Of a stretch of 64,000 nt of DNA, positions 24,701 to 50,200 are shown one piece after another. The position numbers and the translations under genes were made by a program. The notes below the pieces were generated by a model, which saw only the letters and a program-made list of their open reading frames with translations, was not told the DNA's origin and searched no databases. The first letter of the stretch is position 1. Every line of letters starts with the position of its first letter. Source of the DNA: Brasenia schreberi (Eukaryota > Streptophyta > Magnoliopsida > Nymphaeales > Cabombaceae); assembly GCA_036023115.1 (NCBI GenBank), contig JAYKKT010000090.1, positions 28,851,501 through 28,915,500 of the forward strand. The letters run 5' to 3'.

Positions 24701-27700
24701 AGGTTAAACTCAAAATCCGAGTTTTAAGGACAAACTCGAACCCAAACAAGCTTTTAAAGCAAAGCTAAAAACCTTGAAGTTAAACAAGCTTTTTAAGGTG
24801 AAGATCAAAACCTTCGTACGTACAATTCCCAAGGCCCTTAAATATCCTTTAAACTCAAAAGTGATTTTATGGTTCCAAAAACAAGACAATCAACTAAGAT
24901 GATCAAAACAAATCAAAAGAATCAACTTCATGTTTTTTAAAATGTCTCAAAAGTCTCTTAAAACAATTTTATCAAATACAAGCTAATCAAGATAATTATA
25001 AGTGTTTTTTCAATATCGATTACTCTCCAACCAAAAGGCCAACAACATGAAGCATCTTAATCACAAAGATCTCCAATAAAAGGCCAACAAACGGAGATCA
25101 TAATCTCATGAAAAATCAACATTAAAGTTATCAAGATTACAAATCCTCAAATAACAATAAGTGCATCTTTAAATATCAATTAATTGGCAAAAAGTTTTCC
25201 AATTCATTCAACAATCAAGTTTTAATTCTCAAATAACAATAGTGCATCTTCAAACATTAATTGATTTCCAACAAAATCCCAGCAATATAAAACACCTTAA
25301 TCACAAAGGTCTTTAACAAAAAGCCTACAACATGGATCTAAATTATGCAAGAAGATGCAATTTATTGTTTTCCAACAAATACATTTTTTATCTAATCGAT
25401 AACCAAGTTTGAAATCATTCAAATGTTGCAATACATTTTTCATGCCAACAAACAATTGATACAATCAATATTGCATATAACCAAGTTGGAAGGAACGCAC
25501 CTGGATAAGCTCTAGTCTAAATATCATGCAAAGTTGACTCGGATCGAATAGTAAAATCTGTCCATATAACTGTGCAATGCAAATACTATACAAACATGCA
25601 ATAATATCCAAACGGATTGCAAGCAATGTAATAAAAACAACAATTATCATAGTATCAAACTTTTCCAATCGTGATTATATAAACATAAATTTGCACCACA
25701 ACAAATTAGAATTTCTTGTAGAAAGGAGAGATAAACCAATAAATCGTCCTTAAGCCAAAAACATATCACACAACAAACATATGAAAAAATTTTGATAACA
25801 ACCATGAACTAAAAATTTCATGGGACAACAACGACTATCAAGATATATAGCAACAGAAATACTATTAAGTTTTTGTTTTTCTGTATTAGAACTTTAGATG
25901 TCATGTAAGGTTTCCTAGTAAAGCTGACAAATTAATCTCCCCAAGCCATCAAAAGAAATTTTCTATAGAAAATGAAGGTATAGGTAATCGAAATGCTATC
26001 CATCGACCAACAAAATGAAACGATAGAATTTGAGAAATGAAACAAACAACGCAAGTAAAAGCTTAATAGTCATATTAAAAATCCAATGTTGGTGATAAGC
26101 AACTCGAACGAGCTAATCTATCGTCTTCTTCAAAAACATTAATGATCAAAGCTCAAAATGTTTTTAACGAAAGCGAAGCACAATAAAAAAAAAACATATA
26201 TTACTTAGATCAAGCAACTCAACAATTTCTTGGAACTTTATGCCAAAAACAACAAACTCAACAAGGTAAAGACATGGATCAACAATTAAAAATAATGATA
26301 TACACAACTTTTAAAAACACGAGAATGTCAAATATGCTAGCCTAACTCATGTGTCTTTTTCATAAATATGATGAGCTTTAAAACTTAAAGTATCTAATTG
26401 GAAGGACACAATATGTCTTACTTAGCGCATCTAAGACATTCAACAAAAACTAAGTTTTCAAATGTTCTGAGCATATTATGTATAAAGCATAAAACATGGC
26501 TAAAAATTTATTTTAGTCAAGAATTGTTCATTAAAATCACAAGATTAAGTTCAAAAACACAAGAAGCATGTATACTAAAGAAACGATAATCATATATTAC
26601 TAAAAAAAGTTATAATCAATATTTTCATAATGAAGACATCCAAAATTATCAAAAGTCGAAATGTTTACTACAAGAAATCGTACATTACTAAAGAAAATTT
26701 TATAAGTGAACACATTCAAACAAAATGTCATATTGGCAAGATTCAAGAGAACTTAGAGAAGACTAAATTTACAATAAATTTCAAAATTTTCGTGAAGACA
26801 ACATAAGCACTTGAGAACTTCATTCTTTTCCTTCAATTTTCACAACAACAACTAAGCCTTTTCCCATACTAGATGGGGTCGGCTAATCAAGATTCAAATT
26901 TCCAGTATTCCTTCACGTGCACATCTGATGTATACAGCCATTTGTCGACATCAACACATTTGCTACAAAATTGTGACCCTAACAAATGTTAAATACAAGA
27001 AAACAAATCAACAGAGGATTCACTTTCCAGATAAGCTTATGAATGAATGAATCATCTTATAACTTTACAGAGTACTCATGTTGGTTAAAGTCAATGCATG
27101 AGGCAACCTACCATTTGTAACTTTCATACTGATATAAAATTCATGTTCAACTTGTTGACCTTCAAGAAAAATGGGAAAACTGTTGATATGAATATACTTA
27201 TACATGTACACATTGAACATCCTACACGGTAGACACATTCATATTATACAAGTAGATACATATATATATACACATAAATAGGGCGCATATGTATATCTTC
27301 ATGATGGTAGTTAAATTGTGTAGTTGATGGCCAGTGTAAAACCTTGTTGGATCTTTAGTTGATAGTCAATGTATTGCTGGATAAATCTGAAAAAGTTTTA
27401 CACTAAACCAGAGATTCTCCCTCCATCTGGGCTTGGAATGGAAAATGATGATAACAACAACAACTAAGCCTTTTCTCATACTAGATGGGGTCAGCTACAT
27501 GGATTTTTTTTTTAGAATCCATGGTAAGTCCGACAAAGTTTTATGCTGGTTGTCGGAAGCCTAACGCAACCCTCCTCCTTTATCCGGGCTTGGGATTAGC
27601 TATGCAAGGGTGATCCCTTACATAGGCGGAGTTAAATTTTCAAAACAAATAAATTTTTAAAGTTACCTTGAACTTTGAAATGTCAAAAATCAAGAGTCGT

Positions 27701-30269
27701 GGATTTCCCCAAGTTGACATGCTTCCCAATGTGCTCAATTTCTTCAAAATGATACTCTAATACCATGTAAACAATTATCGATATTCGTATTTGGAAGCAA
27801 CCCGTTCATATATCATCAAGTGTCAAACCAATAAGTCATACAAACATACTCGAGAAAGGGTATTTTGAGTCAAGAATAAGCCAAAGTCACAAGTCAAACC
27901 AAATATCAAAGAGGTGCAATTACAACATAAATTTATTAATGGGAGGTTACGCTATTTATAGAAGAGAAAGTGGTATTTACAACAATTTAGAGTGTATAGG
28001 AGAGAGAAGGTCCCAATGGCTATCTCAACTAGCCGTTGGGAGCTGGATGATCAGCTCCTAAGGGCTAGTTGGGGGCCCTATTGGCCTGGCCAGGTCAAGG
28101 TGGTCCACGGCCCCTAATGACCCGTGCCTATTACGTGTTTTAACACAACCATCATTCGATAACTCTTTTAGTATCCCTTCTAGTTTGATCCTTCCTACGA
28201 GCTAAATCACATGCCTAAGCAACAAAAGAACACTAATATTAAAGGGAAAACAACTTCTTGGAACCAAAGGCTGAGTGGAAAATGATGACGGCTGGTCCTG
28301 TAGAAAAGAGATTGAGAAGATCAGAGGGGTATTAGTTCCCAAATATCAGTATTAGATTAGTGTGAAACTTGAAACCATGAAGGGGCTACCTTGAAGTTTC
28401 CCATTTATGTGCTGAGAGAAACCTTCTGACTCTACCCTTCTTCGCTCATTGTGTGTTCCACTCTTCTTCTCTTCAAAACTTTTAAGTGAGGGGTGGGGTG
28501 AGGTGAAGCATCAGTGTTTATCCTTATTCCCTATTGTTTTAGTTGTAGTGTTAGTCATTGTATATAAAAATTGAACCGCTTGTTGTTGATCATATAAGAA
28601 CCAAACCGAACCAATACATGTCCAGAACCAAGCCAAATACCGGTTTCTTCAGTTCAGTGAACACCCCTAGTCAAGACTATGAGGAAAAAAGTTTGATGTA
28701 TGGAACCGTTGTAAGACAACAAGATGAGAGAAGGTTTGAAGTTTGAATATTTTGGAAAACAAACAAGTGGAACTCAAGGATGGAAATGTGAAGTTGGAGG
28801 ATGTGCACCATCAAAGAAAGGCCTATAAAGTAGGAGAAATAAATCATGAAAGGACATCCTTGCACTTTCTCCTCACTGACTGGGATCAAGTAAGTGGATT
28901 CTTTGATGCCATAGAGCTCAATCCTGTGCCATATTGATTTGTTCCAATATTCAGGGGCTCTTTTACAATGGACATCTAAGAGGAAGCAAATGGGAAAAAC
29001 AATCAAATTGTCATCCATATTGCAAAATTTGTCCTTGTCAAGTTTATTATCAGAACGTTTTTTACATCTAAATATGATTGATTTATTATGCAGGCTCCAG
29101 TGAGTGACCGGGAGTATCGGGCAACTCTGCCTGAAACTGCTGCAATGATTGATCTGGCTGCAAAAATGATAAGTGAAGGTAAAGAATTGCAGTTAATGCC
29201 GAGAGAAGCAAATCCAGAAGCTCCAATCACAGCTTATAGGTAGGTAATGTGACAAAAGTTACAAATCTAGCTTTGCAACCTTTGTTTTCTTCACAATACC
29301 CATACCGTGGTACCTTCTCTAGTGGTCATTCTTTGTCTTGAAAATCACTGTTTCTCACAACTCGCTTAAGCAAGCGTGTTTTTACACAGTTGACAGTTCA
29401 CAATCTGATACTCAATACAGGTACTTTTCTCTTTGTGCTTATAATGGAGATGATGACATGTTTAGTTCGGACCTCAGTGAGGACCAATTGAGACTGAGGC
29501 TTGGCCACATGTCAAGTACACCATGCCAGGTAAAGCATTTCATCTTTAGCAATTGTTAGTTTGAAACTCTTTGCTTTAAATCTATTATACGATACTCAAG
29601 CCAGGATGACAAAGACAAAGACAGAAAAGTTACTATACTTTTGTCTTTCCATGGGACTTTAGTGTAAAGGAATATAAATATACGTTCCAATATCCTTGCG
29701 ATTTTGCATCGGTGTAACCAGTGACACTAGTGACTAGATATGTAATGGTCCAGCAGCCCTTCTGACCTGTATCGGCTGTGTTGTGATAAGTCAGCAATCT
29801 ATCTGTAGTTACTTGCATCTTATGGACTTAAATGATTATATCAACTTTTCATTGATATGATGTAACAGTATAATAGCATCAAAATATGCGTTACATCATC
29901 TTTTGCGGTCATCCTTTGAGACATTTATTACAGGTTATATTCTCAATGGCTGATGAATATGTGCCAGAGTACGTTGATAAGAAGGCATTGGTTGAAAGGT
30001 AAGTCATTCAATATTCTCCTTCAGTTGTATTATTTCCACTGATTTCTATTAATGATGTCGTATTGCATGGTGAAGAATCGATAAGTTGCCATTAGTTTAT
30101 CTTTTCTCCTTTAATCTGCAGGATATCTAAAGCCATGGGAGGAGCAGAGAAAGCTGAGATTGAATGGGGAAACCATTCTCTTTCTAACAGGGTCGAGGAG
30201 GTGGTACAAGCCATTATGGACTTTGTTAAGAGAGATGGCCCCAAAGGTTGGGATGACCCTTGGAGCTAG
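18779..30269 (+). CDS. Alpha/beta-hydrolase superfamily protein, DUF1749 (UPF0613-like)
   Basis: Nine exons join in frame to 330 residues: 18779-18961, 19638-19714, 20932-21037, 22703-22795, 22888-22953, 29094-29239, 29421-29529, 29934-29998, 30122-30269 (stop TAG). All borders are GT-AG and every phase closes. The nucleophile elbow GHSTG gives Ser149; Asp267 (SMADEYVP) and His300 (EWGNHSL) complete a plausible catalytic triad. The family (DUF1749 in plants and fungi) has no well-defined substrate; it is a predicted soluble serine hydrolase. The Ser-rich N-terminus (residues 1-30) is low-complexity, and Met29 is a possible alternative start. Intron 5 (22954-29093, about 6.1 kb) contains RTE and Copia remains but leaves the splice sites intact. 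The gene converges on QTRT2. Product identity is from motifs and overall resemblance. Confidence 0.9.
21161..21239 (-). mobile_element. 79-bp RTE LINE 3' tag with perfect TSD
   Basis: The RTE 3' end in reverse orientation (aagccttttcccatactaga, ggtcggctacatagattc) lies between perfect 16-bp direct repeats, caaattgtaatatata at 21145-21160 and 21240-21255. It sits in intron 3 of the hydrolase gene. A more degenerate tag is visible at about 21798-21841. Confidence 0.88.
23135..24513 (+). mobile_element. Internally deleted RTE LINE, sense orientation
   Basis: It begins with the RTE 5' module (tggtcccaagcc, aaaacttggttgga, 23135-23240), skips the endonuclease and resumes in the reverse transcriptase near 23290. 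The open piece 23521-23874 encodes RT blocks including IGLHQGSTLSPYLF and FADDIVLV, followed by WRETLESK. It ends in the family 3' terminus (agtatgggaaaaggct) and a (GTT)n tail near 24513. Frameshifts and stops abound. Located in intron 5 of the hydrolase gene, same strand. No TSD was recognised. Confidence 0.8.
25020..25345. repeat. Degenerate ~240-bp direct repeat
   Basis: Two blocks share ccttaatcacaaag..tct, aacaaaa-gcc and aacatgg words about 245 bp apart (near 25045 and 25290), with a second pair of shared words at ttctcaaataacaata. It lies in an A-rich, gene-free part of intron 5 (24520-26840) where nothing else was recognised. Confidence 0.35.
26843..26884 (-). repeat. RTE LINE 3' tag
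   Basis: About 42 bp: caacaacaactaagcc, then cccatactagatggggtcgg. Possible flanking repeat ttcaattttc/ttcaaatttc is too weak to call a TSD. Confidence 0.65.
27450..27636 (-). mobile_element. Short RTE-derived element (5' module joined to 3' tail)
   Basis: Read on the minus strand it has the RTE 5' module (gggatcacccttgcatagc, aagcccggataaaggagg, aaactttgtcgga), then a short linker ccatggattct-A run-atccatgta, then the RTE 3' end (agtatgagaaaaggctta) and a (GTT)n tail. The same organisation is seen at 34163-34346. All LINE coding sequence is absent. It adjoins truncated Copia DNA. Confidence 0.75.
27766..28145 (-). mobile_element. Truncated Copia element: one LTR plus PBS, antisense
   Basis: On the minus strand a 380-bp LTR begins tgttaaaacacg near 28145 and ends tgtttaca at 27766, followed at once by tggtattagag, a diverged initiator-Met-tRNA primer-binding site. 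Roughly 130 bp of internal sequence (attgggaagcatgtc) follow before the short RTE element interrupts. Length, LTR end and leader resemble the Copia LTR at 34353-34736, so it is a diverged relative. The LTR contains an imperfect hairpin around cagctcctaagggctagtt (28050-28068). Confidence 0.75.
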
Positions 30270-30960
30270 TTTGCCAACCTCTGTTGTCGTAAACCTTGCC
30301 CGGAAGGGCAGTCTTCTCTTAGGGATTTTCATTGAGCTATCGAGGTCTGGCCGTTGTATTCTTCTATCTATTCATCTTGTATGATGCTTCTTGGAAGCTA
30401 TGATGGTGTAAATTAACTGCCCGTTTTTTCCTATATTAAATAAATTTGTTTTGATTTGTCATTCACGCTCAGCTTTCTAGGCGGCTGTCGTTTATAACTT
30501 CCACTCAAGGCCTATGCTTGGCATTGGCTTCTGCGGGGGAGCACTGTCCATGCGAATAGAACCCTTGACCTAAGTTACACAAGATTTGAGCCTATGAATT
30601 GCGGCTTGGAACGTCGGCTGCAAGCGTCAGGTTGGCTTTCTCTTTTCAGAGACGAATTCTGTTTTCGTTTCGACTCCAAAGAACCTTGAGATTTTGGACT
30701 CACGAGTTCAAAAACCCGTGGGTCTGCATGACCCAGTGGCCAGTCACACACACACAGGTCCTTGAATTCCTTTGAATGCATGTAGATATTGTTAAGTGCT
30801 ACAACAGATGCAAAACTAATCTGCGTGATAGGGATCTGCCAGACTTTACTGAATCTCCTACAGAAGTAGGTTGATGTCCAATTCCAAATTTGAACCATCG
30901 CCGCATAATGGCAACTCTAACTAGAATGACGATCCAGTCATGCCAACTTGGAATCACATC

Positions 30961-31009
<49 letters not shown>

Positions 31010-31516
31010 TGTAAATATCATATATATCAAGACACATGAACAAGTTTTGCCACATCATAAAGCAGAATTAATCGACAAAAAGTTGGCTGAAGCAGAAACC
31101 TGATTATATTAAATATAAATGCAATTCGCAGCTGCATTATCAGCAGTCCTGGTATTTGTCTATCCATTAAAAAGGAATTGACATATCTTAGCAAAATGCC
31201 ATCCTCTACACATTGTTTCTGCATCTTCCTGGATAGGTAAAATATTGCACATAACTTTGGTGGTTCTCTTCAAGCCACACTTCGCTAGCTACTTCTACAA
31301 CTCCTGTGGCAGGAAATCCGTATCCTTAAAAGTCACCAGCAACAAGGTATACATTCAACAGTAAATCTACCTCATAACAAAATTTCTTAGATTCTTTCTC
31401 TACTTCCGTAAATGAGAGGAAGTTCTGAACTTGGAAAACCAAAAAACCGATCTCAGGTATATCAACAGATAACTGTGACCAAGTTTATTAATCTCATCTT
31501 ACTCATTTTTCTCAAC
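30270..31516. other. Convergent intergenic interval
   Basis: The 3' flanks of the hydrolase (+) and QTRT2 (-). Poly(A) signals are not distinctive. It holds a (CT)n(GT)n microsatellite at 30964-31012; no other feature was recognised. Confidence 0.6.
30964..31012. repeat. (CT)n(GT)n compound microsatellite
   Basis: A (CT) run of about 14 units passes directly into about 9 GT units. Confidence 0.9.
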
Positions 31517-44071
<12,555 letters not shown>

Positions 44072-45062
44072 TCTTCCTTCCTCCCCCTTCTCCTTGCTCA
44101 GACAGAGAGAGAGAGAAAGAGAGTCCAACTTACTTCTTTCTTCTTTCCGTATTCCTTCTTTTCGTCTTCTCACCGTTCAAATAGAGAGAGACAAAGAGAG
44201 AGAAGAGGCGTATTAGGATATTCGGCAAAGCGAGTCCATGGGCCAATCTGATCTGTCTCGGATCCAAATTTGAGATGCTAGTAGTAAACGACTGGATCAG
44301 GATCTAATCGATTCTACCATGAAATAGACCGTGCCAATTCCGACACTAAGGGTTGACAAATTGAATCATGTACAACCATCCCTGCATTTGAAATATAAAA
44401 CTAGTCCAGATCCACCTTTCATGAACTCCAACCCAAATTTGCTCGAACTTAGATAGGTAGACTTGGGTCAGGGTCTAAATCAGTTATCACGAACTGATCC
44501 ACATAAACCCTGGTTTTGTTCGTCTCATTTGCTGTAAATAAGTAAACTTATGGGAGAAAATATTCTTACACTCCCTTCATGAATTATGATAAAAAACAAA
44601 CAGTAGGAGCTGCAAAATTCATTGGTCAAAGTTTCGTCATCACCTTATCTCGTGTGAAACATTCATTAGTAACTGTTCAATATTTTTATGAAAAATCAAT
44701 CACATTAAAATGTTTCTGTGATCGAATTCACCTTGAATTTGATAAGTGTGTTGCTTAGTACATAATGCTCTCTCATTAAAGCTATTTATGATAAAATAAA
44801 AAATGATGAATTAAATGCAATATACAAAAGTACAACACTACTTTTAATTTAAATCTTTACAATTGATCATGTTAATCGAATACCACAAATGTTTATGTAA
44901 TATTGTGCATTGACAGACATTATGTATCTATTACTACCTTTTTTTCTCACTCTATATATATAAATGTATAGAGAGAGAAAGGAGGGAGAAAAGGTTGATG
45001 TGCTAAAGCTGATAATGTTTATATGCTTTCAAAATAATTGATCTAACAAAATATAAGTTGGA

Positions 45063-45068
<6 letters not shown>

Positions 45069-45110
<42 letters not shown>
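45069..45110. repeat. (AT)n microsatellite
   Basis: About 21 AT units, followed by a short GA-rich stretch. Confidence 0.95.
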
Positions 45111-45114
<4 letters not shown>

Positions 45115-45750
45115 AGAAAGAGAGGTTGGATCATCCTCATTATGACCACTTTTTTTTTTTAAATACCTTTATAACTTTCTTAATGACATTGCTCCTCACA
45201 ATTAAAGATATCAATATGGGCTGAGCTGGGCCAAATTTTATATCTCTCTCTAAAGTACCGGTTCGGTCCATATATATATAGTTTTTAGGACTTGCTATCT
45301 ATACAAGCCTTTTACTATCCACACGTATTTTTTCCACTAAATACCAGAATTACCCTCCATATAAATACTCATTTTCCTTACCTTCCTTTGAAACATTTCT
45401 CTCTTCTCTCTCACCTAATTCTCACAACTCCCCTCTCTCACCTAATCTCTCATCTCCCACACAATTTTTAGCAAAAGTATAATTAGCCATATCTTTTTGC
45501 TCCAACGATGGAGATTTCACTTAACCTTATTGACTTATTTATAGCTCAATACATATTCTTACGATTTTCATTGAGAAAAAGATAGAACAAAAAAAAAAAG
45601 AAAGAAAACTAAAAACAAAATCAATAAAAAGAAGAAACACAACTCAATAATCCGAAAACAACATTCATAAAAATCAAGAAAAAGAAAATAAAAAATATAT
45701 AGAAAATAAATTGAAAAAAAAAACTAGGACATCTCGATGGAAGAGAGACG

Positions 45751-45826
45751 CAAGTCGGGCGTGCCGCCGCACTGCGCCGCACTTTGCCTTTTTTGCCGCG
45801 CACTGCGCACCTTCTTTGCGCGCAAA
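45751..45826. repeat. GC-rich patch of 'gccgcactgcgc' repeats
   Basis: Several imperfect copies of gccgcactgcgc and gccgcgcactgcgc in otherwise AT-rich DNA. No known element recognised. Confidence 0.5.
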
Positions 45827-45907
45827 GGTATGAAAGTTCATCCAACTCCACATTAAATTCCTTTATATTCTTTTCCTTTCCTTTATTGCCTTGTTGACCT
45901 GTAACAT

Positions 45908-45962
45908 TTTTATTTTTGATTTTTGATTTTTGATTTTTGATTTTTTTGATTTTTTGATTTTT
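45908..45962. repeat. 7-bp minisatellite (tttttga)n
   Basis: About seven units of tttttga with slight length variation. Confidence 0.85.
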
Positions 45963-46667
45963 TACAAAAAAAAAATCATATATACATTTTTTAACTATTC
46001 TGCACACACACTCACACTTGTTCAAGAACTCATCAAATGATGTTTAATGTTCTTATTTCTAAGGCTGAAGTAAGAACATGGTTTTTCATTTAAGACACAT
46101 AATGAGTTCAAACAAAGAATGTCAAATAAGTCAGCGGGTTAAGCAAAGGAAATAGGTCATTTCAATGCTTTACGTTGGCAGGAATCAGAGAATTTCTGGC
46201 CAGTTATAAGAGTGTTTACATCATGTTGAGACAATATCACAAGGCTGGCTATTTGATTAAAGTAGCTATTTCAAGATATATATAGTATATATGACCCATA
46301 TATACATATATATATATATAGTATATATACAATACATATATATGTATAGTTTTTTCAATTACACTATATAGTTTTTCCATTACACATATATATATTTATT
46401 TATTTTATTAGGATCGGGTCTTACAAACCTGATCTAATATCCAACAGTCTTGTGGCCTTGTGGGCCTGGCCCGACAAGGTCATGTGGGTCGGGTCATTGG
46501 CCAAGGCCGAATTTCTCTGGCCCTACCTTGCATTTTTCCAGTGTCAGGTCGGTCCTTTAAGCGGGCCTGTTTTGATATCTCTACTAACAATTGAAGAGTA
46601 AGTATAAATTGATAGTATTAGGGATAATGTGTGCTTGCATATATTATATATATATGTATATGTATAT

Positions 46668-46812
46668 AAGGTCATCGTTTAGATCGAGTATCAATCTAGT
46701 CCAAGGTGATTCTGGAATGTCACACACATATGCTTGCATACGTGCATATATATATATATATATATAAGGTCATCGTGTTCAGATCGAGTATCAATTTAAC
46801 CCAAGCTGATTC
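46668..46812 (+). repeat. ~98-bp two-copy tandem duplication
   Basis: The words aaggtcatcgt, agatcgagtatcaat and ccaag-tgattc appear near 46669 and again near 46766, separated by a (TA)n-containing spacer. Confidence 0.7.
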
Positions 46813-47261
46813 AAGAATATTCCTTATTCTAGATTTATTTTACCTTCTTTTTACAAAGGGAGGCCAAAGCCTACCACCCATATATTCTGCAGGTGGGGTC
46901 GTTAAAGAGCCCTACCAGTTGAGCTAACGGTTTCCCTGCAGTCTCTCTCTCTCTCTTTTTCCTTTTGGTAGAGGAGGGGTGCAGGTTCATTTATTTTATC
47001 ATTTCTTAAACCGTTTGAGCTGGTTCAATTCAATAACGTTTGATCCTCGATTCTTTTCGGAAACTGATCCGTTAAAGGAAAACCAGAAAACGTAACTGAA
47101 GTTCGAAGCCTGGTCGTCGACTTTGACTGGGTAACCTGGTAATTTATTCCTTCTCCTTCCCCCCTCTCCGCAGCGGTCGAGAGACGTGGCCCCCCCTCCC
47201 TCTCTCTGAACCCGAAATCGATCATCTCGCGGAGAGAAGGAGAACGGTGAAGAAGTGGAAG

Positions 47262-50200
47262 ATGGGCACGGTTGGAGAGTGGGAAAGGGTCTGGTTGGCG
47301 ACGATGAACGGCGGGGAAGACGTGCCGGTCGGGTCGTTATGGTGGTTCGCTGACGCGGGCGTGTCGTGCTTCCTGGTTCTCTTCGCCGGGATCATGTCGG
47401 GGCTCACACTCGGGCTAATGTCCCTCGGTCTCGTCGACCTGGAAGTCCTCGAACGCAGTGGCACCCCTATGGAGAGGAAGCAAGCCGGTAACTGCTCCCT
47501 CTTTCTCTAGACTTCTTCCAATTCGTGTGTTGATTGCATGGCTGATCGAATTATTTGGCAGTAAGCAAGGAATTTCGATAAATTGTATTGGGTTTTCTGG
47601 ACTTTTTCTTCTTGAGCGTTCTAGGTTTCCTGCGGGATCTTGATAATTTATGGGGTTGTTTAATTCGTTTATTTTTCTGGAACGATATCTGTATGCTGGA
47701 TTTTGTTTTTGCTACCTCTTGTACGCGGTTGTGCAGAATTCTAGGGTGCAATGTGCATTGAACTTTGTTGAAGTTGTTTCATTAGTGCAATTTAATATGT
47801 AGTTTGAGTGGTGATGATAATTTTGTTCGTAGAAGTTTGTGTGATTAAGGGAACGAGGGATCAGTGCGGTCATTATGGTTGCTTTCTTGCTTCTCGTGTC
47901 GAAGTTTGGAGAATGTTTTTCTATTACTGTTTTCCTTTTTGTTCGTAGATATTCGTTTAGTTATGTGTTCTAGTTTGAGTTTGAAATGTTTATTTTCGTA
48001 TTTGTTAACATGGAACGCTATTGGAGATTTTAGATTTTCAGTTTTGTTCGAGAAAGTTTCAGGGCCGTGCGTCTCCATTCATACCGTGCAATATATGAAT
48101 TACGTTTGCTGTATATCGACATGGATTTTGATGAGGGAAACAGCAAGAATAATTTGCATATTCTCTTTATTAATGATGATTCTTTTTCTCCAAAAGGACA
48201 AACTAATAGGCATATCCGTTGCTACTTCTTTGTTTCTTGCCTTTTTTCCTGCAGCTACTATCCTTCCAGTTGTTCAGAAGCAACACCAACTTCTCGTAAC
48301 ACTGCTTCTCTGCAATGCGTGTGCAATGGAGGTAATTCCCGTTGCTGATTAGCTTAATGTATTTGTGAATGTTCGTTCATGCCACCTTAGTTATGATATG
48401 TTTTTATTTGTTGTTGGCATATTCAGGTCTTTGTAGGTATTAATCCATTTCTAATAGCATTACTGGCCCTTGTCGGTCTTTTATCTTTGTGGCACACTTT
48501 TTTCATCGACATGTTACAGTTGTTGGCCAATGTGATAGGGACACGCAGATAGCTCTGCTACTGAGATGAACCAATGCTTCAGAGAGTAGCTTGGGGAAGT
48601 AGTTTGGTGATGCCATGGTCTACTCGTGGAGGGGAAACTCATAATAGACAATAGCCCTGTGTGTGTTTAACGGAGTTCAAGTTCTTCTGAAAACAATTAA
48701 CATGCCATGGTGTCTCAAATCTTGGATTTGTAGATTGAGTAACAAAACTTAGTCTTATAGATGGTCTCGTTTTCATTCTCAACTGCACTCTGTGTTTTCT
48801 TCATATTCATGAAATGTTGCATGTTCTATTTTCTATATGTCCATATAAATGTGTTTACGTTTCTTGTAATTTTTTGAAAATGACAATTGCCGTCTAGCAG
48901 CTGATACTAGTAGTTGTATTGCAAATTTGGTGTTGATCGATCTTTAATCTTCTGAGTGCTTGTTCTGCGTGGAATTTGATGCTTGTAAAAAAAATAGTCC
49001 ATGTAGGGCATTTATGGTGTTCATCATGGTTGGAACATGACTTGATGGAATTTTACTATGTTGCTTTTCAGGCTCTCCCAATTTATCTGGACAAGATGTT
49101 CAATCCATTTGTTGCTGTAGTCTTGTCAGTCACATTTGTTTTAGCATTTGGGGAGGTTAACAGCAAGCATCAAATTGATTATCATTGCTATTACTAATTT
49201 TCGGCATCATTTTTCTCAAGGTTTTAGCTAAAATCTGATTATTGGTGATGCATCTTTGGCAGATAATTCCGCAGGCTATATGTTCCAGATATGGACTTGC
49301 TGTTGGTGCAAATTTTGTTTGGCTTGTGCGCATTCTGATGATAATTTGTTACCCAATAGCTTATCCTATTGGAAAGGTGACTTACAACTATGAGAAAAGA
49401 TTTTATCACGTAGCTGCTACAACTTTGTTTCTCAGGTTTTGGTTGACCTTATTGGTAATCTATTAGATTTGCAGACAAAGAAAAGGACATAACAATTGTC
49501 ATTCTGATAAATGCGCAGCCACTCGGGAAACTTTTAACTTTAAAACCAAACATACACAGTTGTATCTAAATGTTTTGCTGAAGACAGCTGGGAAACCTGT
49601 ACAACAACAACAAGTCAACAACTAAGCTTGTCGGCTACATAGATTCTTTGTTTCCATAGAGCTTGATCATATGTCATAACTGTTGTTAACTCAACATAAG
49701 TTAATCATTCTTTATTGTTTCCTTCCAACACTTTTATGGTCTTCTTCTTCCTTTTTTAACATTTTCATAATCTATTTTTTCATACCTTCTTACCGGAGCT
49801 TCCTTTGGTTGTCAACCATCTTAAACGATTTTTTCTCATTTTGTCATCTATTGGTGATATTCTCAATTTGTTTCTACTATACGCACAGTCATTTCTTGTG
49901 TGACCACTCATCCATTTGTGCCATGGACCTCTTTTGTACATACTGATAATTATATGAGCAACACTCAACCATAAAGCATAGCAAGTTGAATTATTGCTCT
50001 ATAATATTTACCTTTCACCTTTAGTGATATATTCTTGTCACACAAAATACATGATGTACTTCTCCATTTTAACCAACTTGCAGTCATTCTATGTGTAACA
50101 TCTCCGTCAAATTTTCTATTGTTTTTAAAACTTCTCTTATGAGGGGAACATGTGCCCTATAAAATTTAAGATGCATATGGAGACTGTCTTAATTATTTTT

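Larger units (their letters stand above)
44072..47261. other. Divergent intergenic interval between QTRT2 and the CNNM gene
   Basis: Should contain the promoters of both genes. GA-rich leader sequence (44100-44210) lies upstream of QTRT2. The interval also holds (AT)n at 45069-45110, a GC-rich patch (45751-45826), a tttttga minisatellite, a ~98-bp tandem duplication and a repeat rich in 'gggcctggcccgac' words near 46480. The 134-codon minus-strand frame at 45621-46025 is low-complexity and spurious. Confidence 0.55.

Noticed and set aside
28677..29018. 113-codon minus-strand and 64-codon plus-strand frames in the hydrolase intron
   Set aside because: No recognisable motif, no codon or splice evidence; they lie just before exon 6 and look like chance frames.
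30575..30898. 107-codon minus-strand frame between the convergent genes
   Set aside because: No family resemblance, and composition like surrounding noncoding DNA.
45621..46025. 134-codon minus-strand frame rich in Lys/Phe
   Set aside because: Low-complexity A/T and minisatellite translation with a GC-rich insert; no protein family.
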